64,000 nucleotides of DNA from Tricholomella constricta (Eukaryota > Basidiomycota > Agaricomycetes > Agaricales > Lyophyllaceae): positions 2,542,001-2,606,000 of the forward strand of contig JAACJP010000001.1 in NCBI GenBank assembly GCA_013368375.1, written 5' to 3'. Below are positions 1 through 10,345 of the stretch, piece after piece (within the stretch, counting starts at the first letter, position 1; the number at the start of each line of letters is the position of its first letter). The position numbers and the translations under genes are program-made. Below the pieces are notes generated by a model. The model had not been told where the DNA came from and searched no databases. It saw nothing but the letters and a program-made list of their open reading frames with translations.

Positions 1-72
1 TCCCTCTTAGCTCAGTTGGTAGAGCGCATCACTAGTAATGATGAGGTCAGTCGTTCAAATCGGCTAGAGGGA
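1..72 (+). tRNA. tRNA-Thr (anticodon AGT)
   Basis: A complete cloverleaf without intron. The acceptor stem pairs TCCCTCT (1-7) with AGAGGGA (66-72). The D arm carries TAGCTCAGTTGG (A box). The anticodon stem CATCA/TGATG closes the loop CTAGTAA with anticodon AGT. The T arm AGTCG-TTCAAAT-CGGCT carries the B box. It starts on the first base of the window, so the upstream flank is not visible. Confidence 0.9.
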
Positions 73-133
73 ATTTATTTTTGTGCTTTTCTCCCACAAT
101 GGTATTCTGTCGGTGACGCCGTTTCCAACGTTC

Positions 134-1183
134 ATGTTTTGTCAACGATACGCCAGCTCTCGCCAGCATTTTGTATTGCGGCAGGGTATTGTTGCTTCAT
201 TACCGGTATGTCGCTGCGTACTCTTGCTGAACCTCACGACATCTGTCGTCTAGAACACTAGAAGATGGGTCTCCTCATCTCCCCCAACCACACTTCACCC
301 AGACCGAATAAGCCCTGGAGACTACGTTGACCTGTCTGGATTATTTGGGCCCACCATCTTCGGCATAAATTGCCCATACCGCAGGGATCCCCGCCCCGCC
401 CCGTACCCGCCAGACGCGCAAGGTTTCTTCTACTTCCGGCCCTCTGAGTATCCCCTCGACCCCGGCGAGATTCGTTTCCGGCGCACCTCGAGCCGCAATC
501 CCTCCAAGTTCAAAACAGGCAAAGACCTTCTACGGCCCGAGGGCTATCCATGGTGCATCAAGCTCCCCTCCATCGCCAGCCAAAAGAGTTTCGCCCCGAT
601 CAGGGCCCACCTCCTCAAGGAGGAGCTCGTGTCCGAGGCGGTGATGCAACGCAGTGCCCAGGTTGGCATCACGCGCCCAGGGCCCTTCCAAATATACACC
701 CTGGAGCAGCCATTCTACATCAACTTTGGGACATATCCTTCCGTCATAATGGTCTCTGCGAACGGCAAGCAGATGACGCGACTTATGTATATGTTTAGAG
801 ACAATCGGAAACGTGCTGATGGCAGTACTGTCGGGCACCCATACACAGGTGCGTTGGGTCTCGCCTTTCTCCTCCCTTTTGCGCCCCGGCTATAGGAATC
901 ACGTATACTTCCCCAAGGCTCGGCCATGGTCCGCTTGGAACTAGGGAAGCCTGGAAGGACGACCGCGGGCGGCCCTGAGGTGCTTTTGCGCGTCCTGAAG
1001 ATCTTGCAGCCTGTCAAATGCGTCATACCTTCGTACGATGGGTACGTCGTAGAGCCGAGAGCTGGATTCATACAGGGAAAAATGATGGGAAATGCGTTCT
1101 ATCCCGCCGGCGTTGGAATGCGGCGATCAAAGGAGAACAATCAAGTTATGCTGGACCTAATACAACAAGCCGAGGGTTTGTGA
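134..1183 (+). CDS. P1: putative mitochondrial protein of unknown family, paralogue of the gene at 10698-11782
   Basis: Three exons, 134-205, 254-848 and 918-1183, give about 310 aa. I do not recognise the family. The clearest evidence that it is real is its paralogue (P2): both share PSEYPLDPGEIR/PSEFPLDPGEIR, RPEGYPWC/QPEGYPWC, YTLEQPF and PVKCVIP, and have introns at matching places. The N-terminus, beginning MFCQRYASSRQHFVLRQG, is rich in Arg, Ser and Gln and lacks acidic residues, which suggests a mitochondrial presequence (inference). Intron 1 (206-253) is a multiple of three and contains an in-frame stop, so it must be spliced. An alternative 3' end exists: donor at 1176, branch GCTAATG, acceptor at 1249, and a stop at 1311. 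The first exon is the least certain part. Confidence 0.6.
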
Positions 1184-1608
1184 ATGGGACATGTATGTTC
1201 GCTGGGTTTTGATGGTAAAACTTCATGCTAATGCATCACCTTGCTGCAGAAGGAGGGCGGCCCCGTATTTCAGATCACTGTTCTGAACACCACAGACCAT
1301 TTATTTATTGAGTACTCGAGACCGAAGAATCTGCAAGTCAAATTGTGGCATTGCGTGGTCGGGTGCACGGAAAGATTGGCGTCCCACGCATACGTAGTCT
1401 CCTTGGGATTAGCTTCTCATCTCGCACACGAGAAATGTATTTAGGATACCAACGACAAAACTCGTACTGTGAATAATATGATATTTCTGCACATCAGATA
1501 TCCAATCTGGTACAAGCACGCGTACGTACGGCGATAACCGATCAAATAGACGCGCTCTTCTTTTGACTTATAAGATATGAAAAATATGAACGCCTCTAGA
1601 ATCCTCCC
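1184..1608. other. Intergenic 425 bp
   Basis: This stretch may hold a last short exon of the gene before it (1250-1311) preceded by a good branch point and acceptor. Otherwise I see only the promoter of the next gene, with no repeat or RNA gene. Confidence 0.5.
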
Positions 1609-4025
1609 ATGTCCGCTCCAGCAGCAGCAACAACAACAGCAGCCCCGCCCCCTCCACCCGCCGAGCCGTTCGACGACCGCCTGACCTTCCCGCCCTTTCC
1701 CCAGGCTCCACCGGGCGTGACGATCATCCCCTTCAAGGACTTCAAAGAGCGCGGGATCCAGATGTTCGCGACGGGCGACAACCAGGAGGAGGAGGAGGAG
1801 CGCGATGGGCTCGGCATCCCGACAGTCGAGCTGCGCGCCAAACACAACACGGATACGTGCAAAACCGAGACGAAGCGGAAGCGCAAGAAGGCGGAGCAGC
1901 AGCAGGCGAGGAACGCCGGCACAAGCACAAGCACAGGTATGAGGAAGGAGTGGTGGGAGATGTGGATGCAGAACGAGGATCTGAAGATGACGGGGCCGTA
2001 TAACCCGTACGTCCTCTGCTGCGCTGACTTTTTGCGATGCGATCGATGATTTAATGATTGAATGGATGGATGGATGGATGGACATCGGGGATTGATTAGG
2101 CACACGTCGTCCCTTGATAGGCTATACGAAGCAGCTGCCGACTTTCGGAAGACGCGAACTTGGCCTCCGGGCCCAACAGGCATCGCCGCGGCCTGGGACC
2201 AGGTGTGTACTATAAAATAACTACTAGTAACGCGATCGCTTTGGGTTACTACTACTGATTATGATGATGATGTGTGGCGTGTTCCAGTTCCGTCTCTTCG
2301 TCGGCCTGCTCTCCAACACGCCCGTCTGGACACGTACAGACAAGGCCCCCCAGGAGGAGAATGAGAATGAGAATGACTCCGACTCTGGCGACGACGAGGC
2401 CGAGGCCGAGTTTGAAGGGAAGGAAAATACTATCGTTGAAGCCCAGTTCGAGCGCGGAGGGGCGGCGGCGGCGGCGGCGGCGGCGCCCAAGAAGAACCCG
2501 GCCCGTGCCCGTGCGCGCCCGCCGTATGCCCTGTACGGCGTGGAGCCCATCCCCGTCGGCAGCGACGAAGAGGTCAAGGCGCTTTTGAACGGCGAGAACG
2601 CGCGGCGCGAGGAGCAGATGGTCGAGTTCTTGAACGATCCGGAATTGAAGATCAAGATCTTTCTGTCGTCTTATATGCGCAAGCAGGGGCTGATCTGGTC
2701 AGTCACCGTCCTTTTAGTTATTTTTTTACGCGGCTTGAAGGCTGATTACAACACAACGCTGCGCCAGGTCTGATAAAAACCTCATCAACATCCCGCATCT
2801 CCTCGGGTTCTTCATACGGTTCTTGCTCCGCAACCGCGTCTTCCCTGAAGTCGACTTTGAGCGTGCTTTCAAGCGTTCTTTGAACGTCATTGAAGTTGCA
2901 CAGAAGGAGCTCATCCTGACGTCCAAGATCCCGAAACAGCTTTCGGACGACTTGAATAAAGCTTTCCGTGCATGCTGGGGGCAAAAGGCTGACGGTTACA
3001 AACCAGTCGCACCCGCTGAAGCAGAAGAAGAGAAGAAGGTGACCCCCGAGGAGACTAAGGACGACGACGCAAACGTCGAGCGCGATGCCAAACGAATCAA
3101 GCTGGATACCGACGTAACCGAAGCAGCTCCGGAGGACGACGACGTCAAAATGGCAGTGGAAAAGTTCGAGGAGGAGCTAAAGGCGGCAAACGTCGAAGTT
3201 ATCAAGGTCGACGACAACGTCCTCCTGAAAAACGCCGAAAAGCTTGAAGGCATCAGGGACAACCTCAACCCCGACATCGACGCCCTCCCTACCTGGGCCG
3301 CTGACTCCGAGGGCTGGGGAAACAACGACGACACCTGGGGCGACGCAGAGAACGACGTTGTCGATCAGTGGAAACCCGTCGTCGTCGACTGGACCCCGCC
3401 CGCCCCGCACACCCTCTTCCCCTGGCTCGGCCCCACCGCGCTCCCGCTCACACACACGGCAGGTGTCGTCGAATGCTCCGTGCGCCGCATCAAGTCCTTC
3501 ACGGCCCCGCCTGCGCCGGGCACACTGCCCAAGTCGCCGGTGTCTGCGGAGCCGGAGCCGGACGCGGTGGACGTCGAGCTCTCCCGCCATTTTGCGAAAG
3601 TCGTGCTTGGACCGTGGGCGGGCTGGGACGCGGCCAGCGACGATATGCCGCATATGGCTGTACCGCGCATCCTTGAGACGTCGCGGGGCCCGATTAATGG
3701 TGTCGTTGGAGAGGATGGGAAGGTGGGGCCTGTGCCTGTGCAGCCGGATTCGAATGGGGAAGGGAAGGAGAAGGAGGATGTGCCGGAGCGGAGGGTGAGG
3801 CCTCATGATCCGCTTAATGATGATATCACGGTGCTCGTGGAGCCTGCGGTCCTGCCTATGCTCAGCGCTGGCCTCGGGCTTGGAGGGACGTGGGTGCAGA
3901 TTGCGAGGGAGGAAGATTTCGGGGCTGAGAGGAAGAAGAAGAAGAAGGGCAAGTCTAAGAAGGTCGCGACGAGGTACTGGTACATTGACGAGCTTATGCT
4001 GATCTTGCCCAGCTTCCATACCTAG
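1609..4025 (+). CDS. Arb1-like protein, putative subunit of the Argonaute siRNA chaperone complex
   Basis: Four exons (1609-2006, 2121-2202, 2288-2697, 2768-4025) give 715 aa. The order is a Pro/Ala-rich start, a Lys-rich stretch (KRKRKK), the segment LYEAAADFRKTRTWPP, then FRLFVGLLSNTPVW, an acidic region with an Ala8 run, a conserved block with LLGFFIRFLLRNRVFPE and VAQKEL, and a C-terminal half ending RYWYIDELMLILPSFHT. The block resembling LNYLL..VCPEY...A..ELP and the C-terminal layout fit fungal Arb1, which in fission yeast binds Ago1 and holds duplex siRNA. I matched this from memory of the family and the match is moderate. The next best description is an Agaricomycete conserved protein of unknown role. 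Intron 1 carries an ATGG microsatellite. The 3' end is partly duplicated downstream. Confidence 0.55.
2040..2082 (+). repeat. ATGG microsatellite in intron 1 of the Arb1-like gene
   Basis: Five consecutive ATGG/GGAT units around 2061-2081, inside the 114-bp first intron (2007-2120), which is about twice as long as its neighbours. Confidence 0.7.
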
Positions 4026-4165
4026 GGTTTGCTGTTGGGCGGTCTCCGTCTCATTTTTTGGAAGTCAAGAGAATTGTGTACATCACCTGTATATCTTTTG
4101 CCATATCTTTTGCCGTCTCGGCTGTTCTTGAATGTATCCTGTAGTTATGGGACTCTGTGAATTTA
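3970..4165 (+). repeat. Original of a duplicated 3' gene end (copy 1)
   Basis: The segment covers the last codons of the Arb1-like gene (TACATTGACGAGC to the stop) and its 3' UTR. It recurs about 435 bp downstream with substitutions and small deletions. Shared blocks include GACGAGCT.ATGCTG, CAGCTTCCATACCTAG, GCGGTCTCC.TCTCATT and ACATCACCTGTAT.TCTTT. Confidence 0.8.
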
Positions 4166-4332
4166 TGTGCGTAATCAGTGTACTTGCAGTAAAATGAGAG
4201 GGTGGGTAAGGGCGATGAAGGACTATGGACCTGGAAGAACACCTTGGACAGGTCGAGGTATCTCCTTCGAGCTTCCAGTGATTATCTTGAGGGCGTCCAT
4301 TTCCCATCCGTCCAAGGCGACCTGTTCTCAAT

Positions 4333-4395
4333 TTTACCCTCCTTGGTCATGTTGAGGAAGTGGTGGCGCAGTGACATGAGCAGTGAGGCCTATGA
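4333..4395 (+). repeat. Lone fragment of the 236-bp repeat found at 8.6 kb
   Basis: The segment TTGGTCATGTTGAGGAAGTG followed by GTGGCGCAGTGACATGAGCA matches, with a few differences, the part of the tandem repeat around 8761-8805 (TTGGTCATGCTGAAAAAGTG). It lies exactly between the two copies of the duplicated gene end. Confidence 0.65.
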
Positions 4396-4407
4396 GGCCC
4401 GACGAGG

Positions 4408-4600
4408 TCACATTTCTACATTGACGAGCTGATGCTGCTGATCTTCAGCTTCCATACCTAGCGGTCTCCATCTCATTCCTTGGTCTCCCCGTGTCGTCAT
4501 TTTGATAAGTCAAACATCACCTGTATGTCTTTACCATCTCAGCTGTTCTTAAATTTATTCTGTAATAATGGAATTCTGTGAATCTATACAATGACCAAAA
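4408..4600 (+). pseudogene. Duplicated 3' end of the Arb1-like gene (copy 2, dead fragment)
   Basis: It encodes only the last residues (YIDELMLLIFSFHT) and the stop, followed by a copy of the 3' UTR down to TCTGTGAATC. There is no upstream coding exon, so it cannot make the protein. It may supply an alternative polyadenylation region for the parent gene. Confidence 0.75.
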
Positions 4601-4669
4601 CGCGTTTGATGGGCACTTGACGTTCGTTGGCGGGATGTGAGCGTCCCCTCCCTCGCAAGTTTAGTATTA

Positions 4670-7600
4670 TCTACCTTTGCAACACTCGCTTCACGGCTTC
4701 TTCTGCTTGCATACCGCTTTATGAGTCTTCCAGTGCCCTTTTTGGCATGCCCTGGAGCAATACATCGCCTGTGCGCACGCGCTACAGCGCATCAACTGCG
4801 GCACGCCAGGTCCACCACACGCATCGCACCCACCAGGTTTCTTCAGGTCAAACGCTTCAAATACCCTCTCCAGGGCCTTGCTCCCGATCGTCTCCAGGTA
4901 CGATAATGCGAAGAAGGTGCTTAGCGCTACCCTGGTCACATATGGCGCCATCCCCTTCCACTCGCCCTCCAGAAACTTTTGGGACAGACCCATTCCACGA
5001 CCACACCCGCATAATGGGCTCGTGTTGAGGTCTGAGAATTCCGAGGGTGATCCGCCGGTCTTGAGATAAGAGCAGGTGGTGAGATGCGGCCAGTCCCTGC
5101 AGCGCTCCGCTAGGACAGGCAGGAGCTGCCACCACGCCGTCAATTCCTCGTCATCGGCTATTGCGGTGAAGGCCGTCGTGTCGCTGGAATTGATGCGGTT
5201 GAGGACCTGCCGGGCCGCTTCGAGACGCCGGATGGATTTCGTCAACGGGATCGCACACATGTCTGCGACTACGGTGTGGGAGGGTAGATCTAGTCGGAGA
5301 AAGTTGAGGAAAAATACGATGGTGCGCGTGGCGAGAGGATCGCGCAGAACAAAGAGCTGTGCTGGGACCTGATGATGAGGGTTGACCATTTGCCTGAACA
5401 TGGATGCGATTCTGAATTTTATGTTTGTGAGCAGGCTTCGCTGGGAACGAGGCAGTGTGTCTATTGAGGTTTGTTCGTTGTCGGAGAGGCTGAGCGCCAG
5501 ATGGCTGGCCAACCAATCTAGCTTCGTGATGTCCAGTACTGGCGAATGTGCGATGTTCAAGTAGTGGAAATTCCAAATGGTTGGTGTAGAATTGTTCATG
5601 GCAAAAGGGAAAGGGTTCGTGGTGAGACCCCGAGGGCTGGGTCGACATAGGCCTACTTCAACCTGATTTGAGAATGTTGGAACCTCATTAACAATCACCC
5701 GGCGAGGGTGCCAGGATACTCACTTCGATATAACATGATTTTCGAGCAATTCTAAATTTGTATTTAGCACCGTCGATCGGATATGGGAACGTCAAAACTC
5801 TGTCAAAGGGCGTAAACGAGACCTGCATGGAAAATGGAGAGGTCTGCTTGATCTGTATGTCGGCCGTACGACAGCTGCGTAGGGCCGATCGGGAAGCCTC
5901 ATCGAGGATGTTTGCCCTTGCGGTAAGTCCACAAGTCGTGGAAGACGCCTTGTCGACGAGCATACAAACATGTCCCTTCTGTAAAAGCGCGGGCGCGGCC
6001 TCCCTCTTGGAGTTGGAGTCTGCAACGAAGGCACCTGACAGTCTTTTGAGCTCCAGTAGGTTACCTGGTCTTTCGCGGACGATGCTAACATGTCTCGCGT
6101 CCATCAAATCAGCCGAGAAGACGTGAAGTTCCCGACCGAGAAGGTGATACAATGACTTGCCGTATACTGATCCTGCGCGGATGCTGAAGCGGATTTGAGT
6201 GGTCGTAGGCTGTACGCCAAGGATCCAGGAAGGCGCATAGAAAGAAACAATCAACGGAGATTTTCCGGCCCACCGGCTCTGGTCTTCGTCCACAAGCAGC
6301 TGATCAGGATCGGATTTGGAGATGACGGTTTTTCCAAAGAAGGATTGCATTGAGGAGAAGAAATTATGAAAGGTAAGGCCCTCGACTTCGCATTGAAGGA
6401 TTGGCGTGCCCATGCGGTCGGCACTGACTCCTTCGAGGACCTTCAGATTCTGTCGAGGAACCTTCACGACGATGCAAACGACCGGGGGTCTCCGAGTCCA
6501 ATGCTTGAAGATACTTTTCTCGGGATTACCAAAAGTCCCGTCTACGAGGGCAGCGACGGAGTAGACTCCATAGAGGTGAAGTTGACAGCAGAGGTCTTGA
6601 AAGTAGTTGCCGCTTGTGAGCAGGGTTTTGTCCGCCTGGACTAGGGAAAGCATCTGAACCACGGCTTCAGTCCTGTTCGTGCGAAGTTTCTGCTTGACGA
6701 GCGCAAGAAAGGCGACAAAACTAGCGCGGATGTAGTGAACAAAGCTCGGCTTATGCTTAGCCTTCTTGAAGCTAAAAAGTCGCGTGACGTTTTCATCTGC
6801 GAACATTCTGAGGTAGATGTCGAAAAGGATTTTCCCAAGTTGCTGAGGCTCTATTTGGAGCGGCTGCGGCCCCTCGTTGGCACCCTCCATTAAAGGCGAA
6901 TATTTCCAGGAAATGGATTCCTGGCGGGTTTCACGGAGGGAACGGAGGGATCTCGAGCTTAGAATTTCGTGCGTGTTCGACTGCGACGTGAATCCTGAAA
7001 CGTAAGAGACTGGAACAACACCCAAGAGCAGAGAAATCGTGGGGATGTCAGCACAGGCGTGGAATGTGAAGCCACCCGGGGATCCGCCGGTGTCCTCAGT
7101 CATCAAAAGAGTGTTCGTGTGTAAAACGGCCGCGGGAGCCCGCTGGAGAAGTGGAAGTGTCACGACAAGGATGTTAAGCAGACCCAGATGGTCAGTGAGG
7201 TTGGAAGTGTCGATAACATTGAATGAAACTGGCGCTCGATCTACCACGGGTCCGTCGTAGTCGCCTCCGTCAAGCTTGACTTGAGTCCCTGCCCAGGGGG
7301 TGATGTACAAGCCAGATTCCAAGGAACCACTTTGGGCGCAGAAACTGATAGCTTGAGAGCAAGCCAGGGCATCCCCTACCAACAAGCGGATGACCACATT
7401 GGTCGTCGAAGCAACTCGGCGTCTTAATGATGCGCACCAAGATTGAAACTGGGTCTTCGCCAACCGCACAAGATCTAAAGTGCTAGGGGTACGATCCTTG
7501 AAACTGGGGAGGTTGGCCGTCATCGAAAGGTGGAATGCCAAGATTGGATCGGTGCCATAGTGGACGTTGAACCCTCTTCCGGATGCATCATACGCAAAGG

Positions 7601-8603
7601 TCGGGTTGATGAAAGTTGCATCGGAGATGAGAGTTGCATCATCGAAGGTGACGCCTGTTTTCCAAAATCGGCTAAAACTGGCCGATCCTGGGAGGACGAC
7701 GTGTGACCATAATGGACCTGCAGATCTGGCAGCCGTCATAACAGACGTGTCCTTGAATCGATCCTTTACCACTGCATTCCATTCACAAACAGGCTCCGTA
7801 GCTCCTCTTTCTCGTTACGAGGAAGATCTTCGGTCTCTTCGTACATCGTCCAGTGTCGACGTAATTCCGAAAGTGTGTGCTTGGAGCAGACTCGAAGGAT
7901 ACTCGAGTATTTACTCTTCGTCCAGGATTGAATGGTGCAGGAAAGATCGACGAGCTTTCGACACTGGCCGCGGAGAAGTTCCAATGACTGTTTGTCCAAG
8001 TAAAAGTGAAAGAAAATATTCCAGATACGATCAATCCTCGCGGGATTGCCGTCATCAAGGATCAAAGTCAGGAGAAGGACATTGCGAGCTGGAAAACCGT
8101 TAGTTTGCAGGGACGCACGCTTGCCAGGTAGCATATACCTAGAATTGCAGGTTCGGCATCGCAGCAGGTGAAGTCCAAAGATCGCTGGGCTAAGAGAGAG
8201 GTATGTGATTTGAGGATGCTAGCAGATGGATCGAGCCAAGAGACAACCTACAACTCCCTAGATCGGCATGGATGGTATATAGGATGCTACGTGGGTCGCC
8301 ACACCCCAGGAGAAGAATTTTTGCTGATATTTCTGGAGCTAGATTTTGTGTGAACGAGACAGGAGAGGTGTTTCCAATTGGATAGAAAAAGTTTTTCTTT
8401 GGCCAGATAACACTATGGGCCATGACTGTCCAGCGGAGTTGGGGTGGCTGAGAGACAGAGACAGTTCATGCCGTATACTTATATGAGACACTTTGGAAAT
8501 GGGCGTTAAGATAAAGTTATGATGGATAAGGAAGATGGAGAATCCCATTCAGATAACGGCAAAAGAAGCCGAAGAGAAGGCAGAAAGAGCGCGCTGCAAC
8601 TTA
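4670..8603 (-). repeat. Left arm of a large inverted duplication (DUF4470-MYND gene plus promoter)
   Basis: The arm runs from just past the stop codon of the minus-strand MYND gene to GCAACTTA upstream of its start. It matches 16457-20385 in the opposite orientation, across exons, introns and about 170 bp of promoter. By eye the two arms are very similar over long stretches, with some codon-sized indels. About 7.85 kb separates them. Confidence 0.85.
4691..8423 (-). pseudogene. DUF4470-MYND zinc-finger gene, copy 1, broken by a one-base frameshift
   Basis: On the minus strand the exons are 8252-8423, 8139-8189, 5724-8088 and 4691-5662. The N-terminus (MAHSVIWPKKNFFYPIGNT, then ILLLGCGDPRSILYTIHADL) is DUF4470, and the C-terminus (CDACGG, MRCSACAQAMYCSRACQ, HWKTHKAVC) is a full C6HC MYND finger. 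Such agaric proteins are presumed protein-interaction factors with no proven substrate. Where the intact copy reads ATGCAGTCGGTAAAGG, this one reads ATGCAGTGGTAAAGG (about 7764-7775), which brings a stop directly after FVNGMQW at about residue 150. No splice choice I tried restores the frame. The rest stays open for over 900 codons, so the break is recent or an assembly error. Confidence 0.75.
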
Positions 8604-8608
8604 CATCA

Positions 8609-9130
8609 TTTTGTGACCGCCATGCTGGTTTTGGGGACAAGTTACTATTGATGATGTGGTGGCGAAAGTCGCGCATTTATGAGGATACAGGCTTGTCGGC
8701 CGCATGAGATGAATGACCAGTCGGGATTGAAAACTTGAGCATAAGCCAGGCGTCTACCCTCGTTGGTCATGCTGAAAAAGTGGTGGCGGGCCAGTACATG
8801 AGCACTGAGACGTTGACAAGCCAATGGTATCATTGGTACGATCGTTTTGTGACCGCGATGGTGGTTCTGGGGAGATGTTTCTATTGATGATGCGGTGACG
8901 GATGTCGTATGTTTATGAGAATACAGGCTTGTCAGCCGCACGAGATAGATGACCCTTCGGAATTGAACCTTGAGCGCAAGCCAGGCGTCTACCCTCGTTG
9001 ATCATGCTGAAAAAGGGGTGGCGGGCCAGTGACATGAGCACTGAGACGTTGACAAGCCAATGATATCATCGGTACGATCGTTTTGTGACCGCGATGGTGG
9101 TTTTGGGGAGACGTTACTATTGATGATGTG
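8609..9130. repeat. 236-bp tandem repeat, two full copies and the start of a third
   Basis: Copies begin at TTTTGTGACCGC at 8609, 8845 and 9081, a period of 236 bp. The third copy is interrupted at 9130 by a transposon and continues at 10251-10345. No open frame runs through the units. The array abuts the end of the inverted-duplication arm at 8603. Confidence 0.85.
9125..9130. other. Target-site duplication, left (GATGTG)
   Basis: The same six bases directly follow the element at 10251-10256. The uninterrupted repeat copy at 8609 has a single GATGTG here, which proves insertion into a pre-existing repeat unit. Confidence 0.75.
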
Positions 9131-10250
9131 TACGGTGCGCCAGGAGTGCCAGCCAGGATCTGAAGTCGAGCGTTCGAATCCAAACCATGCTCAGCAAGAA
9201 GAACCCTCATGTCGGAGTTTAAATGTCCTCCGCGAGATCGGGTAGTCATTTTTGTACTGTATCGTTGCAGATCGTTGCCCTTTAACAACTTCACACCCCA
9301 CCTCGACTACCGTTTTCGCATTCTAATCCTACATATTGATTTCTTGTTGATGTTTCCCTTTTCCCACACTCTTCCTTATTTTTCTCTTGATGAAGTATCA
9401 CTACCTGATTAAATCTATCTTATCTCATTGCATTGATGTGGGACTAAATTTCATCAAACTGCCCATACCTTTGCAACTTCACCTCTCCTCTTTGGGGACC
9501 CATGCACTCGTTCATTTTACCCTTGAAGACTCTTACAATACTACACCTGGCTTAGCTTCTGTAATTTAGATAAGCAGGAACAGACTGCAAGTAAACGTCT
9601 CATGGGAAAAACAGTTTAAATCTCCGACTACATTACCTGAGGAAGTGACATCGAGATAAAATGAGGAAAAGCAAGGGAAGAAGAAGAAAGAAAAGAAAAA
9701 AGAAAAGAACAACCAAGACAAGTGGCAGGAAAAAATATTGAGCGAGAGGAGAGATGGATTGCAAAGTAGTGGAAGGTCCAAGATATATCGTATCATGTCC
9801 GGAATTGAATATGGCGTCTTGATGGCGTCGAAAATTTTGTGGGATCGAAAAAGATTAGTTTTAATTCCTGACTACGTTACAAGCTCGCTACAGAAGTTGA
9901 CATGGCAATTCGAATTTTTTTACACTCATGGCATCAGCGAGCAAGTCAACTTACAAGGCACGGTGCGGCGGGTAAGACATCTATCTTTCAATCCTCAAGG
10001 CGCAAACTATGTTTTTTCTTCCACAAAAGGGTATGGCAATAGGTCACAGACACCATGTGTTGGTCTTGAAGGCCTAAGTACACCATGCGACACTGTCCTT
10101 CACTGTCAAAACAAAGTGCGAAGACTCAAACGGGACTATTTAATTTTACGGAGGACATTTAAACTCCGAGATGAGGGTTCTTCTTGTTGAGCATGGTTTG
10201 GATTCGAACGCTCGACTTCAAATCCTGGCTGGCACTCCTGGCGCACCGTA
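9131..10250. mobile_element. Non-autonomous DNA transposon with 102-bp terminal inverted repeats
   Basis: The ends TACGGTGCGCCAGG and CCTGGCGCACCGTA are perfect inverses, and the match extends to about 102 bp (9131-9232 against 10149-10250) with only a few mismatches. Flanking GATGTG repeats are the target-site duplication. The 1,120-bp element has no convincing transposase frame, so it depends on a transposase elsewhere. The terminal repeat contains GCGTTCGAATCC, which resembles a tRNA B box. The superfamily is not assigned; 6 bp is not the typical target length of hAT (8) or Mutator (9). Confidence 0.8.
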
Positions 10251-10345
10251 GATGTGGTGGCGAACGTCGCGTACTTATGAGAATACAGGCTTGTCAGCCG
10301 CACGAGATGGATGATCAGTCGGAATTGAAACCTTTAACACAAGCC
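10251..10345. repeat. Remainder of the third 236-bp repeat copy
   Basis: It continues the unit from GATGTGGTGGCGAACGTCGCG through CAGGCTTGTCAGCCGCACGAG and stops at ACAAGCC, so the third copy is truncated. Confidence 0.8.

Noticed and set aside
1441..2183. Long minus-strand open frames across the first exons of the Arb1-like gene
   Set aside because: They are rich in Arg, Cys and Leu runs typical of antisense to GC-rich coding DNA, and the plus strand has a coherent spliced protein.
3177..4019. 280-codon minus-strand frame opposite the last Arb1-like exon
   Set aside because: Composition (Arg/His/Leu blocks) is that of a shadow frame; the plus strand is conserved-looking and closes with correct splice phases.
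7690..7770. Alternative intron that might rescue MYND copy 1 (GTAAAG donor, CTGCAG acceptor)
   Set aside because: Splicing there leaves the downstream frame shifted, so the reading frame is not restored.
5688..8134. Two separate minus-strand genes instead of one broken MYND gene
   Set aside because: The intact inverted copy reads through the same junction as one exon, so the split is a frameshift and not a gene boundary.
9738..10190. 150-codon frame inside the 1.12-kb transposon
   Set aside because: No transposase motif, and it runs into the terminal inverted repeat; treated as chance.
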